Assembly: GCA_964483805.1 (NCBI GenBank)
Contig: CAZADH010000242.1
Span: 1 to 9,524, forward strand
Direction of reading: 5' to 3'
Length of the DNA stretch: 9,524 nt
Source: CAZADH01 sp964483805
GTDB lineage: Bacteria > Muiribacteriota > Ozemobacteria > Ozemobacterales > Ozemobacteraceae
Numbering within the stretch: position 1 is the stretch's first letter; each line of letters opens with the position of its first letter. The notes beneath the pieces were generated by a model. The model was not told the origin of the DNA and made no database searches. It saw nothing but the letters and a program-made list of their open reading frames with translations. Made by a program: the position numbers and the translations under genes. Shown one piece after another: positions 1-4,956 of this stretch.

Positions 1-387
1 ACCTTTGCCGGTAAGGTGACCGTGCTGGTCACTGTCCCGTCGCTCGACACCCCGGTGTGCGATATCGAGACGCGCCGCTTCAACGACGAAGCGACGAAGC
101 TGGGCGCCAACGTCAACGTCGTGGCAGCCAGCATGGATCTGCCGTTCGCCCAGGCGCGCTGGTGCGGTGCTGCTGGGGTGAAGAATGTGAAGAGCGTCTC
201 GGACCACCGCGACGCATCGTTGGGCCTGGCCCTGGGCGTTCTCATCAAGGAGCTGCGACTGCTGGCGCGGGCCATCTTTGTTGTCGACGGTGCGGGCATT
301 CTTCGCTACCAGCAACTGGTCAAAGAAGTCACGCACGAGCCCGATTACGCAAAGGTGCTGGCCGAGGTGGCCAAGCTCGCCAAGTAG
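1..387 (+). CDS. tpx: Thiol peroxidase (atypical 2-Cys peroxiredoxin), 5'-truncated
   Basis: The reading frame is open from base 1 and lacks its N-terminal part, including the true start; the GTG at 16 is internal. The product is the C-terminal ~128 residues of Tpx, a thioredoxin-fold enzyme that reduces H2O2 and alkyl hydroperoxides with thiol electrons, normally from thioredoxin. The peroxidatic cysteine sits in SLDTPVCDIETRRF, matching the family PS(I/L)DTxVCxxxTRRFN signature. The resolving cysteine is in DLPFAQARWCGAAG, and the C-terminal EPDY motif is also present. Both catalytic cysteines are therefore retained. Its place ahead of superoxide reductase makes sense, since that enzyme produces the peroxide Tpx removes. 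Family assignment is strong. Periplasmic or cytoplasmic location cannot be judged without the N-terminus. Confidence 0.95.
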   Translation, partial: TFAGKVTVLVTVPSLDTPVCDIETRRFNDEATKLGANVNVVAASMDLPFAQARWCGAAGVKNVKSVSDHRDASLGLALGVLIKELRLLARAIFVVDGAGILRYQQLVKEVTHEPDYAKVLAEVAKLAK

Positions 388-483
388 AATAAGGTCTGCG
401 AAAAACGACGCGCGGGCAATTGAGCCCGCCGTGACGCGCGGTCTCCCGGTGACCGCAGCAATACATCGTAAGAGGAGGATGAA
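388..483 (+). repeat. tpx to ACT-like gap with two GC hairpins
   Basis: Two perfect 6-bp inverted repeats lie back to back. The first pairs 412-417 (GCGGGC) with 424-429 around the loop AATTGA. The second pairs 438-443 (GCGGTC) with 451-456 around a 7-nt loop. Neither is followed by a T-run, so they look more like intercistronic RNA structures, or weak or factor-dependent terminators, than classical intrinsic terminators. A strong purine ribosome binding site follows at 472-478. Pairing was read directly from the sequence; the function is inference. Confidence 0.45.
472..478 (+). promoter_or_regulatory. Ribosome binding site deciding the ACT-like gene start
   Basis: GAGGAGG is a near-consensus Shine-Dalgarno sequence placed 5 nt before GTG 484 and 8 nt before GTG 487. 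It argues for a GTG start over the weaker-placed ATG at 511. An overlapping ATG at 479 is in another frame and too close to the site. Confidence 0.7.
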
Positions 484-762
484 GTGGTGGCCAAAAACGA
501 ACGAACGGTGATGACGGTATTGATCGGGCAGCGCAAAGAAGCGGCTGTGAATGTCCAGAAGGTGTTGACCGCCTGGGGTTGCATGATCAAGACCCGCCTG
601 GGCATCCACGACGGCGTTCTCGACAAGTGCGCCGACTCCGGTTTGCTCATTCTCGAACTGGTCGGCAAGAGCGAAGATCAAGACGAGATGTTGCGCAAGC
701 TCAACCTGATCCAGGGCGTTCATGCCAAGCTCGTCCACCTCACCGTGGACGGTGATAAGTAA
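484..762 (+). CDS. Small ACT-like domain protein (TM1266-like putative regulator)
   Basis: This encodes 92 residues. GAGGAGG at 472-478 favours GTG at 484 or 487; an ATG at 511 would drop nine residues. From about residue 10 the protein has a beta-alpha-beta-beta-alpha-beta pattern (TVLIGQ; a helix with VQKVLTAWG; TRLGIHDG; GLLILELVG; a helix with MLRKLNLIQGV; AKLVHL). This resembles the ACT/NikR-C-like fold of the TM1266 family, sometimes annotated as a putative iron-only hydrogenase system regulator. The RLGIHDGVLDKC segment carries H42 and C49, with C33 just before, possible ligand or redox residues. There is no DNA-binding or enzymatic domain, so a small-molecule- or metal-sensing role is only a family-based guess. 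Here it sits in an oxygen-defence cluster with no visible hydrogenase gene. Confident that it is coding, moderate on family, low on function. Confidence 0.75.
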   Translation: MVAKNERTVMTVLIGQRKEAAVNVQKVLTAWGCMIKTRLGIHDGVLDKCADSGLLILELVGKSEDQDEMLRKLNLIQGVHAKLVHLTVDGDK

Positions 763-816
763 GCACACCTGTAACCTCGGCCCCAGTCGCCAGTGCCAGC
801 AGCGGCCGGCGACCGC

Positions 817-893
817 GGGTCGTTTGCACTGCCCGAAACTTCGTTTCGGGCCGCCCTCGTGGCGGCAAACGCCCACTACGCGCATCCGGCGCG
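817..893 (+). ncRNA. Predicted three-way-junction RNA element upstream of desulfoferrodoxin
   Basis: An outer stem pairs CGTTTGC (821-827) with GCAAACG (865-871). It is extended by G817-G819 with C872-C874 across one bulged T. Two hairpins lie inside it. A 9-bp perfect stem pairs 831-839 (GCCCGAAAC) with 843-851 around the loop TTC. A 4-5 bp stem pairs 851/852-855 with 861-864/865 around the loop CTCGT. A further 5-bp hairpin, 879-883 with 889-893, follows directly. The element fills much of the 201-bp gap before dfx. It could be a 5'-UTR regulatory structure, a processed RNA, or a REP-like repeat acting as DNA. No known riboswitch consensus is recognised. The pairings are read from the sequence; that it acts as RNA is inference. 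Confidence 0.4.
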
Positions 894-921
894 GGCGGGC
901 ATTGCGTAACTTCAGAATACG

Positions 922-952
922 TTCTCTCAGGCACGTTCTGTGCGAGAAAGGG
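922..952 (+). promoter_or_regulatory. Hairpin abutting the desulfoferrodoxin ribosome binding site
   Basis: TTCTC (922-926) pairs with GAGAA (944-948). Inside it GCAC (931-934) pairs with GTGC (940-943), with a 4-nt bulge (927-930) and a 5-nt loop. The closing strand runs into AAAGGG (947-952), the only purine-rich ribosome binding candidate before ATG 964. Folding could therefore partly hide the site and tune translation. The structure is seen; the regulatory role is inferred. Confidence 0.35.
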
Positions 953-963
953 TTCATTAGACC

Positions 964-1344
964 ATGACAAAGAGTCTCGAGATCTACAAATGTGAACTGT
1001 GTGGCAACGTCGTCGAGGTCCTGCATGCGGCCGGCGGCGAGTTGGTTTGTTGCGGGAAACCGATGAAGCACCTGGCGGAAAACACCGTCGATGCGGCGAA
1101 AGAGAAGCACGTGCCGGTCATCGAGAAGACGGCCGACGGCATCAAGGTAACCGTGGGCAGCGTCGCCCATCCCATGGACCCCGACCATTACATCGAGTTC
1201 ATCGAGTGCATCGGTGACAAGGGCGTCACCCGCGTCGATCTCAAGCCCGGTGCCAAACCCGAAGCCGTGTTCAAATGCGGTTGTTCGAAGTTCACGGTGC
1301 GCGAGTATTGCAACAAGCACGGCGTCTGGCAGGCCCAGAGCTGA
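964..1344 (+). CDS. dfx: Desulfoferrodoxin (two-iron superoxide reductase)
   Basis: This encodes 126 residues, the usual length of two-iron desulfoferrodoxin. The protein reduces superoxide to H2O2 in the cytoplasm without making O2, taking electrons mainly from rubredoxin. Residues 1-36 are the desulforedoxin domain, with centre I cysteines C10, C13, C29 and C30. The C-terminal domain carries the catalytic Fe(His)4Cys centre II, with ligands H49 (in KEKHVPVIE), H69 (AHPM), H75 (DHYIEF), C116 and H119 (EYCNKHGVW). The conserved E47-K48 pair next to H49 is present, and K48 guides superoxide to the iron in the family. Three further cysteines, C82, C105 and C107, lie in the catalytic domain, C105/C107 on the strand leading to the active-site loop. 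Ferritin follows 41 bp downstream. Family and ligand calls are firm. Confidence 0.97.
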   Translation: MTKSLEIYKCELCGNVVEVLHAAGGELVCCGKPMKHLAENTVDAAKEKHVPVIEKTADGIKVTVGSVAHPMDPDHYIEFIECIGDKGVTRVDLKPGAKPEAVFKCGCSKFTVREYCNKHGVWQAQS

Positions 1345-1385
1345 GTTAACCTGCGGGTCGTCGGCCCGCAAAGGAGCCATACATT
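1345..1385 (+). repeat. Intercistronic hairpin before ferritin
   Basis: TGCGGG (1352-1357) pairs perfectly with CCCGCA (1365-1370) around a 7-nt loop, ending exactly where the ferritin ribosome binding site AAGGAG (1371-1376) begins. There is no T-run. This may protect or partition the dfx-ftn transcript or affect access to the ribosome binding site; it does not look like a terminator. Confidence 0.45.
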
Positions 1386-1877
1386 ATGTTGAAGCAGAAG
1401 ATGGTTGATGCCATCAATAACCAGATCGGCGAGGAGCTGTATTCGTTCTATTTGTACTTGGCGATGTCCGAGTATTTCCGCGCCGAAAAATTGATGGGTT
1501 TTGCCCATTGGATGAACTTGCAGGCCCAAGAGGAAATGGCGCACGCGCAGAAGCTGATCGGTTATCTGCACGAGCAGTTCGGGCGCACGGTGCTCAAGGG
1601 CATTCCGCAACCGCCCAAAGACTGGAAGTCGCCGTTGGCGGCCTTCGAGCAGGCGCTCAAGCACGAGCAACACATCACGGCGTCGATCCACAAGTTGGTC
1701 GATCTGGCCGGCGACCTGCACGATCATGCCACGAACAACTTCCTGGCCTGGTTCGTCGATGAGCAGGTGGAAGAAGAGCACAACGCCACCCTGATCGTCG
1801 ACAAACTGAACATGGTATCGAAGGTTCCGGCGGGTCTGTATATGCTCGACCGCGAACTGGCAGCCCGGGGAAAGTAA
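1386..1877 (+). CDS. ftnA: Ferritin, bacterial non-haem type
   Basis: This encodes 163 residues, close to the ~165 of bacterial FtnA. ATG 1386 follows AAGGAG by 9 nt. The protein assembles into a 24-subunit shell that oxidises Fe2+ and stores it as ferric mineral. All expected ferroxidase-centre residues are at the E. coli FtnA numbers: E17 (GEELYSFYLY), E50 and H53 (QEEMAHA), E94 (KHEQHI), Q127 and E130 (DEQVEEEHN). The four-helix pattern is intact, and no haem-binding methionine typical of bacterioferritin was picked out. Between superoxide reductase and the flavodiiron protein, it likely limits Fenton chemistry during oxygen exposure. No unusual feature is seen. Confidence 0.97.
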   Translation: MLKQKMVDAINNQIGEELYSFYLYLAMSEYFRAEKLMGFAHWMNLQAQEEMAHAQKLIGYLHEQFGRTVLKGIPQPPKDWKSPLAAFEQALKHEQHITASIHKLVDLAGDLHDHATNNFLAWFVDEQVEEEHNATLIVDKLNMVSKVPAGLYMLDRELAARGK

Positions 1878-1899
1878 CCCCCTGATCTTCCCGGAACGC

Positions 1900-1966
1900 G
1901 CCCCATCGGCCGTCGGTCATCCGACCGCCGGTGGGGCCGCCGGGAGTCCTGCCCGATCGGGGCAGG
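1900..1966 (+). repeat. Two strong tandem hairpins between ferritin and flavodiiron genes
   Basis: The first spans 1900-1937. Its outer stem pairs 1900-1909 with 1928-1937 (one T-G wobble), and its inner 5-bp stem pairs 1914-1918 with 1923-1927 around ATCC, with a 4-nt bulge at 1910-1913. The second pairs CCTGCCC (1948-1954) with 1960-1966 around GATCG. No T-run follows either, so classical intrinsic termination is unlikely. They could stabilise the upstream mRNA end, slow polymerase, or separate expression of ftn from the flavodiiron gene. Confidence 0.5.
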
Positions 1967-1988
1967 CACGAACCACAGAGAGGCACAC

Positions 1989-3209
1989 ATGAGCAAAGGT
2001 TTTGACGGACTGCGCGCCGTAAAGGTTTCGGAGCACGTCTGGTGGGTTGGCGCCGTCGACTGGGTTCTGCGCGACCTGCACGGTTATGCAACACCGCGGG
2101 GTACGAGTTACAACGCGTTTCTGATCATGGCCGACAAGATCACCCTCGTCGACACCGTCAAAGCGCCGTACTATCAAGAGATGATGAGCCGGATCGCCTC
2201 GGTGATCGATCCGCAACGCATCGAGGTGGTTGTTTCGAACCATTCCGAAATGGACCACACCGGCGCGTTGCCGCAACTGCTCGACACCGTCAATCCCAAG
2301 GTCATCTACGCATCCGAGCGGGGCGCCAAGGCGATCCACGACCATTTTCGCCTCGACCGCGAGATCACCGTGGTCAAAGATGGCGAGACGGTGTCGCTGG
2401 GCAACCTGAACGTGCAGTTCTTCGAAACCCGCATGATTCACTGGCCCGACAGCATGTTCAGTTGGCTGCCGCAAGACAACGTCTTGTTCNNNNNNNNNNG
2501 CATGCACATGGCCTTCAGCAATCTGTTCGACGACGAGAACGACTGGAGCATCATGCAAGCCGAGGCCGCCAAGTATTTTGCCAACATTCTCGGGCCGCTG
2601 GTGTCGCCGTTGGGCAAGTGTGTCGACCGGTTCATGAAGATGAACCTGCCGATCAAGGTGCTGGCGCCCGACCACGGACCGGTGTGGCGGTCGCACATTG
2701 GCAAGATCATCGGCCTGTACGATCAATGGATCCGCCGCAAACCGACGAACAAGATCGTCGTCGCCTACGACACGATGTGGCAAAGCACCGCGCTCATGGC
2801 GCGGGCGATCGGCGAGGCGATCATCGAGGCCGGCGGGCGCGTGCAGATCATGGCACTCGGTTCGTCGAACCACCGCAGCGACGTCGCCACCGAGTTGCTC
2901 GATGCAGGCGGGTTTGCCATCGGCTCACCGACGATCAACAACCAGATCTTCCCGTCGGTGGCCGATGTCATGTGCTACCTGAAGGGGCTGCGACCGACCA
3001 ATCTGGTTACGGGCGCGTTCGGTTCGTACGGATGGAGCGGCGAGGCGGTCGGCCATCTCGAGACCATGCTCAAAGAGATGAAGCTCGAGCCGGTCGGGAC
3101 GGCCAAAGAGGTCTACGTGCCGAACCACGATGGCATGCTGCGTTGCCGCAATCTTGGCGCGCTCATGTATGCGACCCTGAAGAAGAAGCTGGAGGCGCTG
3201 CCGAACTGA
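1989..3209 (+). CDS. roo: Flavodiiron protein (rubredoxin:oxygen/NO oxidoreductase)
   Basis: About 406 residues are given, the class A flavodiiron length, with a lactamase-like diiron domain (about 1-250) and a flavodoxin domain (about 254-400). The enzyme reduces O2 to water, or NO to N2O, in the cytoplasm with electrons from rubredoxin. Visible iron ligands are H85, E87 and D89 in NHSEMDH, H151 in MIHWPDSM and H229 in PDHG. The bridging aspartate, normally in a LFSNDAFG-type motif, falls in the 10-N gap at 2490-2499, so its presence is expected but not seen. The FMN phosphate loop is likely YDTMWQST (260-267), and GAFGSYGWSGEA (342-353) is the second flavin loop. GAGAGG (1978-1983) precedes ATG 1989. 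There is no fused rubredoxin domain, and a separate rubredoxin follows. The O2 versus NO preference cannot be read from sequence. Confidence 0.95.
   Translation: MSKGFDGLRAVKVSEHVWWVGAVDWVLRDLHGYATPRGTSYNAFLIMADKITLVDTVKAPYYQEMMSRIASVIDPQRIEVVVSNHSEMDHTGALPQLLDTVNPKVIYASERGAKAIHDHFRLDREITVVKDGETVSLGNLNVQFFETRMIHWPDSMFSWLPQDNVLFXXXXMHMAFSNLFDDENDWSIMQAEAAKYFANILGPLVSPLGKCVDRFMKMNLPIKVLAPDHGPVWRSHIGKIIGLYDQWIRRKPTNKIVVAYDTMWQSTALMARAIGEAIIEAGGRVQIMALGSSNHRSDVATELLDAGGFAIGSPTINNQIFPSVADVMCYLKGLRPTNLVTGAFGSYGWSGEAVGHLETMLKEMKLEPVGTAKEVYVPNHDGMLRCRNLGALMYATLKKKLEALPN
2490..2499. other. Assembly gap of 10 Ns inside the flavodiiron gene
   Basis: Ten undetermined bases lie between codons for NVLF and a Met-His. 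In relatives this spot reads LFSNDAFG followed by (Q/M)H, which needs six residues where the gap allows four. The next known bases (GC at 2500-2501) fit the last glycine codon. The N count is therefore probably a placeholder. Both lengths keep the frame, so no real frameshift is implied. Confidence 0.85.
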
Positions 3210-3309
3210 CCCTGCTTCAGCAGAACCCAAACGACGTTTGCTGTTTCGGGATGCGTGACGGGCGGGCGAGGCGAGGGGAGCCACGAACGAGTCAATACAC
3301 AGTAAATAC

Positions 3310-3327
3310 GCGCATGCACGCATGCGC
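3310..3327. promoter_or_regulatory. Perfect 18-bp palindromic site upstream of rubredoxin
   Basis: GCGCATGC (3310-3317) and GCATGCGC (3320-3327) form perfect 8-bp arms with a 2-bp AC spacer, and each arm holds a nested GCATGC palindrome. The short spacer suits a homodimeric protein operator better than an RNA hairpin. It lies about 43 bp before the rubredoxin start, in a 160-bp gap. It matches no Fur, PerR or OxyR consensus I recognise. A TTGACA (3333-3338) follows but has no good partner box. Confidence 0.4.
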
Positions 3328-3352
3328 CGAGATTGACAATATCCACCCAACC

Positions 3353-3358
3353 AAGGAG
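3353..3358 (+). promoter_or_regulatory. Rubredoxin ribosome binding site
   Basis: AAGGAG lies 11 nt before ATG 3370. It supports this short gene, which would be easy to miss on length alone. Confidence 0.7.
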
Positions 3359-3369
3359 AATTCTCGATC

Positions 3370-3528
3370 ATGAAGAGTTACGTTTGCAATGCATGCGGTT
3401 ACGTGTACAACCCGGCCGAGGGCGACCCCGATCACGGCGTGGCCCCGGGCACTCCGTTCGACAAGGTGCCGGCCGATTGGGTCTGCCCGCTGTGCGGCGT
3501 CGGCAAAGAGGAGTTCTCGGAGCAGTAA
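3370..3528 (+). CDS. rub: Rubredoxin
   Basis: This small gene encodes 52 residues, exactly the classical rubredoxin size. The single iron is held by C6, C9, C39 and C42 in the two motifs VCNACGYVYNP and DWVCPLCGVGK. The conserved core GxxYNPxxGD, the PGTPF turn and the VPxDWVCP segment are intact. Rubredoxin is a cytoplasmic one-electron carrier. In anaerobes it passes electrons from NAD(P)H via rubredoxin reductase to flavodiiron proteins and superoxide reductase, both encoded just upstream. It is the last gene of the cluster before a clear terminator. Identification is secure. Confidence 0.97.
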   Translation: MKSYVCNACGYVYNPAEGDPDHGVAPGTPFDKVPADWVCPLCGVGKEEFSEQ

Positions 3529-3554
3529 TCGGGTATCCGGCAACCCGGGTAACA

Positions 3555-3615
3555 CCGTGACGCCTGTCTGTTTCCAACGGAAGCGGACAGGCGTCGCGGC
3601 TTTCGTGCCGTTTTT
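3555..3615 (+). terminator. Compound intrinsic terminator after rubredoxin
   Basis: A very long hairpin pairs 3555-3575 with 3579-3599, about 21 bp including a few G-T wobbles, around the loop AAC. Its core GACGCCTGTC (3559-3568) pairs perfectly with 3586-3595. Overlapping its end, CGGC (3597-3600) can pair with GCCG (3607-3610), followed directly by TTTTT (3611-3615). This is the only stem-plus-T-run end signal in the window. It separates the oxygen-defence cluster from the NapH-like gene. Confidence 0.75.
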
Positions 3616-3664
3616 CGGTACCACCCCGGTTTACCGGGCGGGCGCGGTACGGTAGATTGGCGGC

Positions 3665-4450
3665 ATGCAACTTATTCGTCGACTCGTTCAGTTGGCCTTT
3701 TTTCTCGTGCCGATGGTGCTCACGTATCGGTTCGTCACGCGCGCCAGCATGGCGACACTCGAGACCTACTGTCCGTTTGGTGCGCTCGAGACGATGCCGT
3801 TCTACCTGCTGAACTCGACGTTTCTGTGCGCCGTCTCGGGCATCAATCTCTGGATGCTCATCGGCGTCACCATCGGCACGGTGCTGGTCGGGCGGGCGTT
3901 CTGCTCGTGGGTGTGTCCGGTCGGCACCTTGGTGGCCATAATTGCTTGGGTCGGCACGAAAGCGACTGGTTTTGCGCAGACCGCCTGGCATGGCCGCGCC
4001 GGGTCGTTGTGGCCGCTGCGCTTCGTGGTCCTGGCCGCCGTGCTTGTCGCCACACACAAATACGGCGATCTCGTGTTCCGCCCGTTCTGCCCCTATTTTG
4101 TCGCGTTTTCGTGGCATGGGCACGGCGTCGAGAGCTACAGCTATCTCGTCGTGCCACTGGTGTTTATTGCCGGTGTATTGCTCCCGTATTTCTGGTGTCG
4201 GGTGCTCTGCCCGTTCGGAGCTTTTCTCGGCGTGGTGCGCAAACTGTCGCCCATCGCGCCAACGCTGACGCCGTCGTGCACGGGTTGCCGCGCGTGCGAA
4301 CGGGCCTGCCCGCAACAACTCGAGATCACCGCGCAACGTCGGGTCAGCGACATGGACTGCACGCACTGCCTCGCCTGCATCGACGCCTGCCCGTGTGCGG
4401 GCATCGAACTGCGGGCCGGTTACGACCGACCGAGGCCCAACGGAGGCTGA
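3665..4450 (+). CDS. NapH/MauN-family membrane protein with two [4Fe-4S] motifs
   Basis: This encodes 261 residues. Likely membrane helices are near 5-24, 58-78, 84-100, 117-131 and 158-176. The family motifs CSWVCPVG (C80, C84) and CRVLCPFG (C178, C182) are present, plus CPFG at C36 and FCPY at C142. The C-terminal domain has two classic ferredoxin clusters: C205/C208/C211 with C215, and C232/C235/C238 with C242. Relatives (NapH, NosR, CcoG, YccM) take electrons from the quinone pool or other carriers and pass them through Fe-S clusters to enzymes or metal-cofactor assembly. No nap or nos catalytic gene is visible, so the specific name and partner are unassigned. ATG 3665 has only a weak upstream ribosome binding site. 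It is translationally coupled to the next gene, 3 bp away. Confidence 0.88.
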   Translation: MQLIRRLVQLAFFLVPMVLTYRFVTRASMATLETYCPFGALETMPFYLLNSTFLCAVSGINLWMLIGVTIGTVLVGRAFCSWVCPVGTLVAIIAWVGTKATGFAQTAWHGRAGSLWPLRFVVLAAVLVATHKYGDLVFRPFCPYFVAFSWHGHGVESYSYLVVPLVFIAGVLLPYFWCRVLCPFGAFLGVVRKLSPIAPTLTPSCTGCRACERACPQQLEITAQRRVSDMDCTHCLACIDACPCAGIELRAGYDRPRPNGG

Positions 4451-4453
4451 ACG

Positions 4454-4903
4454 ATGCGCATTCCCACGTTTTTCGTGCCCGTCATCCTGTTGCTCTCACT
4501 TGTGGCCGGGGTGCTGCTGGCCTTTCGCGTGCCGTTTCCGACCTTCGTGCGTGACTTCGAGCGGCCGGGCATGACGCCATCGGGGCAACGGGCTCGCATC
4601 GACCTGATCGTGCAAAACCTGCGATGCCGGAGCCGCTCGGGCATGCTCGGCAGTTATCTGGCCAACGACCCCGGCGTGTTGCGCCTCGAAACCTACGTTG
4701 GCGAGATGCGGGCGCGCATCGTTTTCGACCCGGCCCACACCTCACTGGCCAGCATCACCCGCTGGACTCATAGCGAGATCGTGGTGCCGACAACCATGAC
4801 GGCCACCGCCGCCGAGTTGACCGACGACCCGATTCCGGCCGGCACGCGTCGGGTGCGGCCGTTCACGGTCAAGCGGGTGGTCGAGACGGTGCGGCTGAAC
4901 TGA
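4454..4903 (+). CDS. Membrane-anchored protein with a degenerate HMA-like domain
   Basis: This encodes 149 residues. ATG 4454 lies 3 bp after the NapH-like stop, with GGAGG (4442-4446) inside the preceding gene. Residues 5-25 form one hydrophobic N-terminal helix, a membrane anchor or signal anchor. Residues about 47-105 follow a beta-alpha-beta-beta-alpha-beta order like heavy-metal-associated domains: RIDLIVQNLRC, a helix ending in NDPGV, RLETYVGE, ARIVFDP and a helix starting at TSLASITRW. The HMA metal motif GMTCxxC is here NLRCRSRSG, leaving C58 as the only cysteine, so classical Cu(I) or Zn(II) binding is unlikely. Coupling to the NapH-like gene suggests a shared envelope function. The fold call is from pattern only and no function is known. 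Confidence 0.75.
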   Translation: MRIPTFFVPVILLLSLVAGVLLAFRVPFPTFVRDFERPGMTPSGQRARIDLIVQNLRCRSRSGMLGSYLANDPGVLRLETYVGEMRARIVFDPAHTSLASITRWTHSEIVVPTTMTATAAELTDDPIPAGTRRVRPFTVKRVVETVRLN

Positions 4904-4956
4904 CCGCCGCACGGTTTGGCAGATGGGGCGCCATATAGGTGGGGGAGGGAAACGTG

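Noticed and set aside
412..456. Intrinsic terminator after tpx
   Set aside because: The hairpins are perfect but short and no T-run follows either one.
1917..2873. Long open frame on the - strand (318 codons) opposite the flavodiiron gene
   Set aside because: It is a high-GC shadow of a clearly conserved gene, crosses the N gap, and its translation has no recognisable motifs.
3228..3240. CAAACG-A-CGTTTG inverted repeat after the flavodiiron gene as a terminator
   Set aside because: The 1-nt spacer allows no proper RNA loop and no T-run follows; too small to call.
3333..3362. TTGACA as a sigma-70 promoter for rubredoxin
   Set aside because: At the expected spacing there is only GAGAAT-like sequence overlapping the ribosome binding site, too close to the ATG for a normal leader.
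2042..3373. 443-codon + strand frame inside the flavodiiron gene
   Set aside because: It is an out-of-frame, Arg-rich translation of a gene whose correct frame shows all family motifs.
3368..4366. Long - strand open frame (332 codons) opposite rubredoxin and the NapH-like gene
   Set aside because: It is Arg/His-rich shadow sequence, and it would overlap two strongly identified genes and the terminator.
4939..4956. Upstream GTG starts for the large lipoprotein
   Set aside because: They would overlap or precede the purine-rich ribosome binding site and add charged residues before the signal peptide; ATG 4957 fits better.
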